Assembly (NCBI GenBank): GCA_965365465.1
Contig: CBDUBU010000270.1
Coordinates: 1 to 5,769 of the forward strand
Source of the DNA: CBDUBU01 sp965365465
GTDB lineage: Bacteria; Bacteroidota; Rhodothermia; Rhodothermales; DASSAV01
Direction of reading: 5' to 3'
DNA length: 5,769 nt
The notes under the pieces were generated by a model. It made no database searches. It was given only the letters and a program-made list of their open reading frames with translations, and was not told where the DNA came from. Position numbers and translations under genes: made by a program. Positions 1 to 5,359 of the stretch are shown one piece after another (positions within the stretch are counted from its first letter, which is position 1; each line of letters opens with the position of its first letter).

Positions 1-884
1 GCCTGTCTGATGAGGCGCTCCAGCGCGTCCAGGTGGGCAGCGGCCAGGTCGGGTTCGAGCGTGAGCAGGGCGCTCTGGCGCATCACCCGGCGCAGGGCCT
101 CCCCGTTGCCTACCGGAGAGAGTTCGCTTTCCGGCTGGTCGGCGATTTCGGGGAACAGCAGCACGCGCGGCGTGCAGTAGGCGGCGAAGCGATCCGGAAA
201 GGCCGCCTCCATGTGGACGCACCGCTTGGCCGCATCGAGCGCGTCCCAGTGAAAGGCGAGGTCCGGAAAGACGGCCCGCGCCCCGGCATCCAGGCTGAAG
301 TTTTTGCGAAAGGCTGCGGCTTCGACCTGCGCTTCGCCCGGTCGCAGCAGCACCGAATCGTCCGAGAGGTACTGCCACCCCCGGCGGACGAGGCCGTAGG
401 CCAGGGTCGATTTTGCGCTGCTGCCGGGCGCGATCAGCAACACCCCGGCCGCTTCGCGGCAGAGGGCGGCCGCGTGCAACGGGTAAAACCGGCGGCGGCG
501 CAGCAGGATGAACAGGCTCACCACGAGCAGCGTCGTGAGCGTCCTGCGGGCGCCGGGGTCGCAGAAGAGCATGGGGTCGAGCGCGGCGCGGCCCGTTCCG
601 GAAGCCGGTTCCAGGAAAACGACGGAATGGGCGTGCGTCAGCCAGAGCCGGTCGCCCAGCCGCCACGCCGTGATGCCGCCCTCGAGCCGGGCGGCTTCCA
701 CCGCCTCGCCCGGCGGCGGGGGCGCGCCTTCCGAAAAGGAAAGCATGATCTCCTCCGGCGCCGGAGGGAAAGCAGGGGTCCACCCCAGCCGTTCGAGAAT
801 GTCCCGGAGAGCTGCCGCCCCGGAGGGCGTTTCCGCGTGCAACCCGACCCCGATGTCGTGGAAGCGGTAAGTGTGTGTTTCCAA
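1..884 (-). CDS. HPr-kinase-like (HprK-related) P-loop kinase, 3' end outside window
   Basis: The frame is open from a TTG at 884 to the left edge, with 294 codons visible. I chose TTG because GGAG sits 6 bases upstream and the protein-like sequence begins there (ETHTYRFHDIGVGLHAE). The C-terminal half matches the HprK/serine-kinase fold: a 'YPLHAAAL' strand with His137, then 'GVLLIAPGSSAKSTLAYGL' as the P-loop (Lys158, Ser159), then 'YLSDD' with Asp175-Asp176, the usual acidic pair after the P-loop. The N-terminal ~130 residues are the variable region seen in HprK-related kinases. Oddity: both P-loop glycines (GxxxxGKS) are alanines (APGSSAKS). Established: HprK homologues occur in some lasso-peptide clusters, and in paeninodin one phosphorylates the precursor C-terminus. 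Inference: it acts with the leader-like peptide encoded 73 bases upstream. It could instead be an inactive or differently specialised family member. Confidence 0.85.
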   Translation of the reverse strand, partial: METHTYRFHDIGVGLHAETPSGAAALRDILERLGWTPAFPPAPEEIMLSFSEGAPPPPGEAVEAARLEGGITAWRLGDRLWLTHAHSVVFLEPASGTGRAALDPMLFCDPGARRTLTTLLVVSLFILLRRRRFYPLHAAALCREAAGVLLIAPGSSAKSTLAYGLVRRGWQYLSDDSVLLRPGEAQVEAAAFRKNFSLDAGARAVFPDLAFHWDALDAAKRCVHMEAAFPDRFAAYCTPRVLLFPEIADQPESELSPVGNGEALRRVMRQSALLTLEPDLAAAHLDALERLIRQ

Positions 885-890
885 GCAGAT

Positions 891-894
891 CTCC
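891..894 (-). promoter_or_regulatory. Shine-Dalgarno GGAG that decides the TTG start
   Basis: GGAG on the minus strand lies 6 bases before the TTG at 884-882. The same frame stays open further upstream, but there it runs through the terminator stem and does not look coding, so this site fixes the kinase start. Confidence 0.6.
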
Positions 895-906
895 GCGCGC
901 GACAGG

Positions 907-947
907 AAAAAGGAGGCGGGCGCCCCTGCTTGCAGGACGCGCCCGCC
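907..947 (-). terminator. Intrinsic terminator / attenuator between peptide and kinase genes
   Basis: On the minus strand, arms GGCGGGCGC (947-939) and GCGCCCGCC (923-915) pair perfectly over 9 bp. An inner stem CCTGC/GCAGG (936-932 with 929-925) is separated from it by a small asymmetric internal loop (two bases against one). The hairpin is followed by TCC and a T5 run (911-907). This is a textbook Rho-independent terminator. It lies 10 bases after the peptide stop codon and ends 12 bases before the kinase Shine-Dalgarno. In RiPP operons such elements commonly keep precursor mRNA in excess of enzyme mRNA. That role is inference here. Confidence 0.8.
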
Positions 948-957
948 CGGCGGCGCC

Positions 958-1089
958 TCAGAACGTGAACCCGGTGATCTCCGGAAGCTTTCCGAAGCGC
1001 TTGAGTCCCGGCGTGACGTACGCTTTTTTCTGTGTCGGCGCGCTGCCTTCCCGCTGCTTCGCCGGCGCACCCTCTTCTTTTCGATCCAT
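958..1089 (-). CDS. Small peptide with a lasso-RiPP leader motif and almost no core
   Basis: The peptide is 43 residues, ATG at 1089, with AGAGG (1097-1101) 7 bases upstream. The N-terminal half is charged and low complexity (K/E/R/A/Q). Residues 24-39 read YVTPGLKRFGKLPEIT, which fits the lasso leader recognition motif Y-x2-P-x-L-x3-G-x5-T at every conserved position (Tyr24, Pro27, Leu29, Gly33, Thr39). In known precursors the Thr is at leader position -2 and a core of about 15-25 residues follows. Here only GFTF and a stop follow, so the usual 7-9-residue macrolactam ring cannot form. The HprK-like kinase gene lies downstream on the same strand, behind a terminator, which supports a RiPP context. 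Options are a truncated or decayed precursor, a precursor for another chemistry at the C-terminal Thr42/Phe43, or a leader-only regulatory peptide. Coding status is well supported; function is inferred. Confidence 0.72.
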   Translation of the reverse strand: MDRKEEGAPAKQREGSAPTQKKAYVTPGLKRFGKLPEITGFTF

Positions 1090-1101
1090 GAGGTGACCTC
1101 T
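1090..1101 (-). promoter_or_regulatory. RBS of the leader-like peptide inside a small inverted repeat
   Basis: The sequence GAGGTGACCTC (1090-1100) is a 5-1-5 inverted repeat directly before the start codon, and it includes most of the AGAGG ribosome site (1097-1101). In mRNA, GAGG could pair with CCUC over a three-base loop and partly mask the ribosome site. The stem is only 4 bp, so any regulatory effect is speculative. Confidence 0.35.
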
Positions 1102-1334
1102 GGTTCTGGATGTGAATATGACTGCTGCCTCCTTACATAAGGCGCCCTCCCGTCGTTTGCAGCGTAGCTCCGGCCCTTTTTCCTATGCGTCCGCAGCGCA
1201 TGTTCAATGCCTGATCCGACGCACCAGACTCCGCACTGGCCTGTTATGCTTGCCATGCTCCGGCAACCTGTTTCTCCACCGGCGCAGCGCTGCTTCCTGT
1301 CCTTCAGCCATATCCTGACCCGCGCCTGTAGATG

Positions 1335-1349
1335 CGGAAGCAGCTTCCG
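1335..1349. repeat. 6-bp inverted repeat with 3-base loop
   Basis: CGGAAG (1335-1340) and CTTCCG (1344-1349) pair around CAG. No T-run follows on either strand, so it is not an obvious terminator. It could be an operator or a 5'-UTR hairpin of the lipoprotein transcript. Confidence 0.3.
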
Positions 1350-1493
1350 GCAATGAAAATGCGCCTTTGTTGCAACGGGGTTACGGGTGGAGCGACGGCA
1401 AGGGGTCTTATCCTTGAATTCACCGGGAAAGCGCGTTCGAACGCCTCTTCACACTCTTTGCAAGCCGCACTACCAACCTGAAACGAGGCATCC

Positions 1494-2438
1494 ATGAAAA
1501 CTTTCACCCTGTTCCTGTTAACCGGCCTGACCCTGGCCGCCCTCATGCTCGCTGCTTCGGGCTGCGACGTGGTAGGCGATTTGCTAGGGAATGAAAAGGA
1601 GGCCGAAGGTGTGGTCGAAGAAGTGGGAACCGATTACCTCATCGTCGACGCAATGCGGTACGAGGTCAACGGCGTAACAAAGTTTGAAGGCATCGAAAGC
1701 CTCGCCGGGATCTCCGTCGGGGATGAAGTATCGATCGAGTATCAGGAGCACGGCGGAACGCGCCTGGCGCTTGAGATCGAAGCAAAAACGCCTGGAGGAG
1801 GCTCCTTTACCTTCACCTATGACCCGACTTTCAATCCGGGTCAGTTCGTGGCAAGCGTCACCAATCCGTACTACCCGCTGGAGCCGGGCAAGGTGCATCA
1901 GTACGCCGGGCAGACGGAAGACGGGCTGGAAACCATCACCGTCGAGGTGCTCTCCGAAACCCGTGTGGTGGCCGGCGTAACGACAACTGTGGTGCATGAT
2001 CAGGTCTTTCTCGACGGCGAACTCATCGAGGACACGTTCGACTGGTACGCGCAGGATCAGGCGGGCAATGTCTGGTATCTCGGAGAAGACTCAAAGGAGT
2101 ACGAGGATGGGCAGGTCGTGAGTACGGCAGGGTCGTGGGAAGCCGGGGTTGACGGCGCGGAGCCTGGCGTCATCATGCCGGCAACGCCCACTGTGGGGCA
2201 GGCTTACCAGCAGGAGTTTTACGCGGGAGAAGCCGAGGACCGGGCCAGGGTGCTCGCCGTGAACGAGTCAGTGACGGTCCCTTACGGAAGCTTTACGAAC
2301 TGCGTAAAGACCGAAGACACCACTCCTCTCGAGCCTGCCGTGCTGGAGTACAAATACTACTGCCCGAACATCGGCGTCGCGCTGGAGGTGAAACCGAAGG
2401 AAGACAATGCGCGCATGGAACTGACGGATCTGAATTAG
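1494..2438 (+). CDS. Lipoprotein: DUF5666-like domain plus conserved unknown C-terminal module
   Basis: The protein is 314 residues, ATG at 1494 with GAGG 5 bases upstream (1485-1488). Residues 1-23 form a lipoprotein signal peptide ending in AASG-Cys24, so the mature protein should be a lipid-anchored envelope protein. Residues about 38-96 are a small beta-rich domain resembling DUF5666 (GVVEEVG, TKFEG, ISVGDEVSIEY). After a GGGS linker, residues about 105-314 carry a second module with recognisable conserved blocks: NPYYPLEPG (124-132), DWYAQDQAGNVWYLGED (183-199), GSWEAGVDGAEPG (213-225), VGQAYQQEFYAGEAED (234-249), VPYGSF (262-267) and EYKYY (285-289). I recall this pattern from uncharacterised secreted bacterial proteins, but know no function. 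Cys270 and Cys290 could form a disulphide. The next gene encodes a shorter paralogue of the N-terminal domain. No catalytic motif is visible; ligand binding or envelope sensing is conjecture. Confidence 0.88.
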   Translation: MKTFTLFLLTGLTLAALMLAASGCDVVGDLLGNEKEAEGVVEEVGTDYLIVDAMRYEVNGVTKFEGIESLAGISVGDEVSIEYQEHGGTRLALEIEAKTPGGGSFTFTYDPTFNPGQFVASVTNPYYPLEPGKVHQYAGQTEDGLETITVEVLSETRVVAGVTTTVVHDQVFLDGELIEDTFDWYAQDQAGNVWYLGEDSKEYEDGQVVSTAGSWEAGVDGAEPGVIMPATPTVGQAYQQEFYAGEAEDRARVLAVNESVTVPYGSFTNCVKTEDTTPLEPAVLEYKYYCPNIGVALEVKPKEDNARMELTDLN

Positions 2439-2535
2439 CGCGTCGCGTTTTTCAGGGTTGCATTACGCCTTCTGCGCTCCTCATGGGTCTCAGGCTGAAA
2501 CCCCTTCATGTTTTCAAACCAGAGAGGCATACTTT
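2439..2535 (+). other. Short gap between the paired lipoprotein genes
   Basis: A gap of 97 bases. It holds a T5 run soon after the first stop codon (2448-2452), preceded only by a poor CGCG-T-CGCG stem, so termination there is doubtful. The second gene may be co-transcribed. AGAGAGG at 2521-2527 is its ribosome site. Confidence 0.35.
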
Positions 2536-2850
2536 ATGAAAAGACTACACGCACCCCTTACAATGTTAATGGCGCTGCTTTTCGCCTTTGGAGTGGCCGG
2601 ATGCGACGCCCTGGAAGACATCAATCCCTTCAGCAACGAGAAAGAGGTGAAAGGCGTTGTCGAGGCCATTGGCGCAAGCTCGCTGACCGTCGATGGAATA
2701 GAGTATGCCGTGACCGACAAGACGGAGTTTGAAGGCAGCCTGAACGGTCTTTCCGACCTGAGCGTCGGCGTCGAGGTAGAGATAGACTACAAGGAGAAAA
2801 ACAGCCGCCGGGAAGCCGTTGAGGTCGGTCTGGCGAGCGAGGACGATTGA
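2536..2850 (+). CDS. Small lipoprotein with a DUF5666-like domain, paralogue of the preceding gene
   Basis: The protein is 104 residues. I start it at the ATG at 2536, 8 bases after AGAGAGG, because that gives a proper signal peptide. The frame extends upstream to a TTG at 2458, but those 26 codons are not signal-like. The lipobox is GVAG-Cys23, followed by Asp24. Residues about 34-97 align with residues 33-95 of the preceding lipoprotein: NEKEVKGVVEAIG against NEKEAEGVVEEVG, VDGIEYAV against VDAMRYEV, TEFEG against TKFEG, and SVGVEVEIDY against SVGDEVSIEY. Tandem duplication followed by divergence is the simplest explanation. It lacks the C-terminal module of its neighbour. The fold is likely a small OB-like or beta-barrel domain, and the function is unknown. 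Confidence 0.88.
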   Translation: MKRLHAPLTMLMALLFAFGVAGCDALEDINPFSNEKEVKGVVEAIGASSLTVDGIEYAVTDKTEFEGSLNGLSDLSVGVEVEIDYKEKNSRREAVEVGLASEDD

Positions 2851-2881
2851 GGAAAGCGCAAAAGGCTGAACGCAGCGAAAA

Positions 2882-2912
2882 GGCCCGCCCGGCTCAAGAA
2901 GGGTGGGCCTTT
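2882..2912. terminator. Bidirectional intrinsic terminator at a convergent junction
   Basis: GGCCCGCCC (2882-2890) pairs with GGGTGGGCC (2901-2909) over 9 bp with one G-U wobble. It is flanked by an A4 run (2878-2881) on the left and T3 (2910-2912) on the right. Read rightward it ends the lipoprotein transcript. Read leftward it can serve the TfoX-domain gene, whose stop codon (2894-2896) lies in the hairpin loop. One stem therefore seems to serve both strands. Confidence 0.7.
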
Positions 2913-3196
2913 CCGGCGCTGACCTTTACTTCCTCTGCTTCCCGGCGCAGCCGGGCCTTATCGTCCGCACTCAGTTGATCCCAGCGGGCGCCGCATAGCG
3001 CGCCGTGGAGCGCATAGAGGGCATTGAGCGTTATTCCTTTTTGCTGATGCTTCAGGATGCGGTAGGCCATCACGGCGCCCATGTTTTCCAGATCGGCCCG
3101 TGTGTAAACGCCAATCTCGTTCAGCATCGCCACGCTCGTCGGCCCCAGGTTCTTCAAGGCCAGAAGTTCAGTCTTTCTGCTTTTCGGCTCAGGCAT
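2894..3196 (-). CDS. Stand-alone TfoX C-terminal-domain protein
   Basis: The protein is 100 residues, ATG at 3196. Almost the whole of it is a TfoX_C-type helix-hairpin-helix-like domain: LKNLGPTSVAMLNEIGVYT (14-32), ADLENMGAVMAYR (34-46), LNALYALHGALCG (57-69), then RWDQLSADDKARLRREAEE (71-89). In gamma-proteobacterial TfoX/Sxy this domain follows an N-terminal domain and the full protein activates competence genes through CRP. The stand-alone form is common in other phyla and its role is not established, so a competence function should not be assumed. It begins 23 bases after the membrane-protein gene and has no good Shine-Dalgarno, which suggests co-translation or a shared mRNA. Its last codons overlap the terminator stem. 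Confidence 0.88.
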   Translation of the reverse strand: MPEPKSRKTELLALKNLGPTSVAMLNEIGVYTRADLENMGAVMAYRILKHQQKGITLNALYALHGALCGARWDQLSADDKARLRREAEEVKVSAGKAHPS

Positions 3197-3219
3197 AGGC
3201 TACAGGATGGCAAACGGGT

Positions 3220-3837
3220 CTAGCGGAAACGCCTTTCGTTCCGCGTCTCCCACAGCCGGATAAAGATCAGCACGTGCGTCACGATAACCAGCGGCACGAT
3301 GAAGGTTGGGAGCAAGCTCATCGGGAAGGCTGTGATGGCCGCCAGTTGACCGGGATCTGCAAGGCCGAGGCGCATCCCCGTTCCGAGCACCATCAGAATG
3401 TCGAAAAGGCCGAACACGTTCCAGAGCAGGACGGTCCACCACCGGCCCCGGCTCGTGACCGGGATCGCGGCAAAGGCCACGACCAGCGCGGTCGCCGCCA
3501 CGACAATGTCGCCCCAGCCAGCCTTGACGGCGAAGGCCGCCGGGAGCGCGCCGCTCGCGTGCAGCACGAGAAAGGCCAGGCCGACGAACCGGACGGCATG
3601 GTAGAGCACGAGCCACCGGAGAGAGACGCGCTGCGCCCAGACCCGGAGGGGCCGGATCAGAAAAAGCGCCAGCAGCGTGACGGTGACGAGCACGCCGTTG
3701 GTCGCCCCGACGACCGGAGCGGACGCATGGTAGTACGCGCCGGACAAGCCGATGCCAACAGCGACGGCGAGCCACAGCCCGATCGCAGTCGTGACGAATC
3801 CGGTCACGCGATTCGCCGGATCGATGCGTTCAATCAT
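3220..3837 (-). CDS. Integral membrane protein with about six helices, function unknown
   Basis: The protein is 205 residues, ATG at 3837. Hydrophobic segments lie at about residues 12-34, 41-62, 72-97, 106-126, 131-155 and 165-195, giving roughly six transmembrane helices with a basic C-terminus (RLWETRNERRFR) likely in the cytoplasm. Aromatic and polar residues inside helices (WNVFGLFDILM, YHAVRFVG) suggest a small-molecule or haem-type membrane fold, but I see no diagnostic motif. An overlapping frame (3200-3775) is Arg/Ala/Pro-rich and lacks this pattern, so it is a shadow. The TfoX-domain gene follows after 23 bases, so the two are probably co-transcribed. I do not recognise the family. 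Confidence 0.82.
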   Translation of the reverse strand: MIERIDPANRVTGFVTTAIGLWLAVAVGIGLSGAYYHASAPVVGATNGVLVTVTLLALFLIRPLRVWAQRVSLRWLVLYHAVRFVGLAFLVLHASGALPAAFAVKAGWGDIVVAATALVVAFAAIPVTSRGRWWTVLLWNVFGLFDILMVLGTGMRLGLADPGQLAAITAFPMSLLPTFIVPLVIVTHVLIFIRLWETRNERRFR

Positions 3838-3868
3838 CGTTCAGAGGTTGCCTGGTTGCCGATAGGGA

Positions 3869-3887
3869 AAGACCGCGAGCGGGTCTT
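3869..3887. repeat. Hairpin in the yggL to membrane-protein gap
   Basis: AAGACC (3869-3874) and GGTCTT (3882-3887) form a 6-bp stem, extendable with GC pairs around a bulged base. On the minus strand it is followed by TTTCCC rather than a good T-run. It lies 57 bases after the yggL stop and 32 bases before the membrane-protein start. It could be a weak terminator/attenuator that partly separates the two gene pairs. Confidence 0.35.
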
Positions 3888-3943
3888 ACGGAGCGTTTCA
3901 GCGAAGGTTACTGCGGCGGCGCCCGGAGCCGGACTTTTCCTGT

Positions 3944-4267
3944 TCAGGCGGCATACCATGCATCAATGAGGGGGCCGATGGCATAGTCCTCGACCTCCGG
4001 TCGGTCGTCCAGCCAGTGGGTCAGCGCCGCCCGGTCTTCCTCCGAGGCGCTGCCGCGACCCGTTCGGGTCACGAACCCGTCCCATGCTCCTTCCTGCCCG
4101 CCGCCGCCGAAGGCCAGCCGGCGCGCCTCGACGGCTTCAAGGAGAAAAGCGTCGAAGATCCGTTCCTGCGCCGTTTCGTCGAGGCCCGGCCTGATCCGGA
4201 GGCGCAGGCTGAAGCCGAGTTCCTGAAACTCACCCTTGTACAGCTTCTTGCGCAGGCGTTTCTTCAT
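3944..4267 (-). CDS. yggL: YggL-family (DUF469) protein, likely ribosome-associated
   Basis: The protein is 107 residues when started at the ATG at 4267, which has AGGA 6 bases upstream. A GTG at 4288 would add seven residues, but the ATG gives the family's usual length (E. coli YggL is about 108) and N-terminus. Conserved blocks are KKRLRKKLYKGEFQELGFSL (1-20), the ARRLAFGGGG segment (48-57), WDGFVTR, and the C-terminal 'IGPLIDAWY'. E. coli YggL is described as binding the 50S ribosomal subunit. By homology this is a small cytosolic protein acting at the ribosome. Unexpectedly, it sits only 24 bases downstream of a secreted-protein gene on the same strand, so the two probably share a transcript without an obvious functional link. 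Confidence 0.9.
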   Translation of the reverse strand: MKKRLRKKLYKGEFQELGFSLRLRIRPGLDETAQERIFDAFLLEAVEARRLAFGGGGQEGAWDGFVTRTGRGSASEEDRAALTHWLDDRPEVEDYAIGPLIDAWYAA

Positions 4268-4291
4268 CTCTTTTCCTGTGCGGAACACGGA

Positions 4292-5359
4292 TCACCGTTG
4301 CAGAATGAGCGGGCGGACGGAAGTCCGCTCGCCCACCTGAAGCCGGTAGAAGTAGACGCCGGCGGCGAGCGCGTCATTCCGGAAGCTGGTCGCATGGTTT
4401 CCCGCCGGGAGGTCGTCATCCACCAGCCTGCCGACCTCGCGGCCCATCACGTCGAACACGCGCAGCGTGGCGTGGCCGGGCTGCTCCAGCGCGAACGTGA
4501 TGCGCGTCGCGCTGCTGAACGGATTGGGCTGGTTCTGGTCGAGCCGAAAACCATACAGGGGCGGCTCCTCAGCAGCCGTCGTCCCTTTTCCGTCGTCATT
4601 GTACGAGGCGGCAAGCACCTGGCCCTGAGCGTCGAGGATGATGCTGGCGCCCATCATGCGCCGGGTGATAAAGAGATACGAGGTGGTCGTGTAGCCCTGG
4701 ATGCCGTCGCCGCGCACCGCAAGCGTCTTGCGGAGGCGCAGGGCCGGCGCGCTGCCGGCGGGCGTGCGGAGCGTGCCCCATCCCTCCACGGCAAAATCTA
4801 CGGTGCTCGTCGTCTGGGACGACGAGCCGAAGCCTTCGACGGTGCTGACGACCTCGCGGCTCCAGGCGCTTCCCTCCGTCAGGGGGAACTCGTAGGTTGG
4901 ATCGGCAGGAGCGTTCCGCTGGATTGACTGGTCCAGGATGCCGTTTCCGTTTGCATCCGCCCCCTCGACGAAAATGGATCCGAGGAGATAAAAGCCTGCG
5001 CCGTTCAGGTCGTAATAGGCGTAGAAACCACCCCCCGTGTTTTGCTTCTGGACGTAATTGGCGCTTCCGAAGAGGGGGTCCGCCTCGCCGGGCGTGCCTG
5101 CCGCCGAAGGCAGGACGTCATACTCGACCCCTGTCAGGGTGTAGGTGAACGGGGTAAAGTTGTAGGTCTGGTTGGCGCCTTTCGCGTCCAGAATCGCGGA
5201 GAGCGCCGGGTAGCCCCCGGCATCCATGAGATGGACGTTGGTCTGCACGTGCGTCCCTCTCAAGCTTTCGAGATCGGAGGCATCGAAGGTGATCTGTGCG
5301 GCGGCGGGCGCAGCAAACACGATCACGAGCAGGCTGCAGAGCAGCATTTCCCGTTTCAT
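4292..5359 (-). CDS. Secreted protein with a type IX secretion C-terminal sorting domain
   Basis: The protein is 355 residues from the ATG at 5359. The frame stays open upstream to 5488, but the 43 extra residues are not signal-like, whereas this ATG gives a clean Sec signal peptide (MKREMLLCSLLVIVFAAPAA, cleavage after AAAQ, about residue 22). The body is beta-rich and not recognised. Residues 133-145 contain DANGNGILD, a calcium-loop-like D-x-N-x-N-G-x2-D. The WGTLRTPAGSAPALRLRK segment (194-211) is a pattern common in such exoproteins. Residues about 273-355 are a type A T9SS sorting domain: LDQNQPNPF, then ITFALEQPGHATLRVFDVMG, then GVYFYRL, ending PLILQR. The protein should cross the inner membrane by Sec and the outer membrane by the Por/T9SS machine, losing the tail and becoming surface-attached or released. 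Its biological target is unknown. Confidence 0.9.
   Translation of the reverse strand: MKREMLLCSLLVIVFAAPAAAQITFDASDLESLRGTHVQTNVHLMDAGGYPALSAILDAKGANQTYNFTPFTYTLTGVEYDVLPSAAGTPGEADPLFGSANYVQKQNTGGGFYAYYDLNGAGFYLLGSIFVEGADANGNGILDQSIQRNAPADPTYEFPLTEGSAWSREVVSTVEGFGSSSQTTSTVDFAVEGWGTLRTPAGSAPALRLRKTLAVRGDGIQGYTTTSYLFITRRMMGASIILDAQGQVLAASYNDDGKGTTAAEEPPLYGFRLDQNQPNPFSSATRITFALEQPGHATLRVFDVMGREVGRLVDDDLPAGNHATSFRNDALAAGVYFYRLQVGERTSVRPLILQR

Larger units (their letters stand above)
1090..1493. other. Divergent intergenic region, no convincing gene
   Basis: These 404 bases separate the leftward peptide-kinase unit from the rightward lipoprotein genes and must hold promoters for both. I see no protein-like frame. 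Visible structures: an inverted repeat CCTTA-CA-TAAGG (1131-1142), TTGCC/GGCAA arms (1250-1254, 1262-1266), a perfect palindrome GCAGCGCTGC (1284-1293) and a 6-bp hairpin CGGAAG-CAG-CTTCCG (1335-1349). A TATCCTTG at 1409-1416 resembles the Bacteroidota -7 element TAnnTTTG with one mismatch, but has no well-placed TTG upstream. None of these can be assigned a role from sequence alone. Confidence 0.5.

Noticed and set aside
33..968. Long plus-strand open frame of 311 codons
   Set aside because: It is Arg/Gly/Pro-rich with no domain and lies opposite the HprK-like kinase and leader-peptide genes, both of which show family motifs. It is a GC-rich shadow.
1204..1311. Possible 35-residue basic minus-strand peptide (starts MAEGQEAALRRW) upstream of the leader-like peptide
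   Set aside because: AGGA lies only 2 bases before the ATG, and there is no leader motif or recognisable pattern. It is too short to support.
1304..1546. 80-codon minus-strand frame crossing the lipoprotein start
   Set aside because: It overlaps the lipoprotein signal-peptide region and its ribosome site, and has no protein-like features.
3274..3969. 231-codon plus-strand frame opposite the membrane protein
   Set aside because: It has a charged, repetitive composition typical of the antisense of a hydrophobic gene. The minus-strand frame has six clear membrane segments.
4016..4927. 303-codon plus-strand frame
   Set aside because: It lies opposite the yggL and T9SS genes, whose family motifs are unambiguous.
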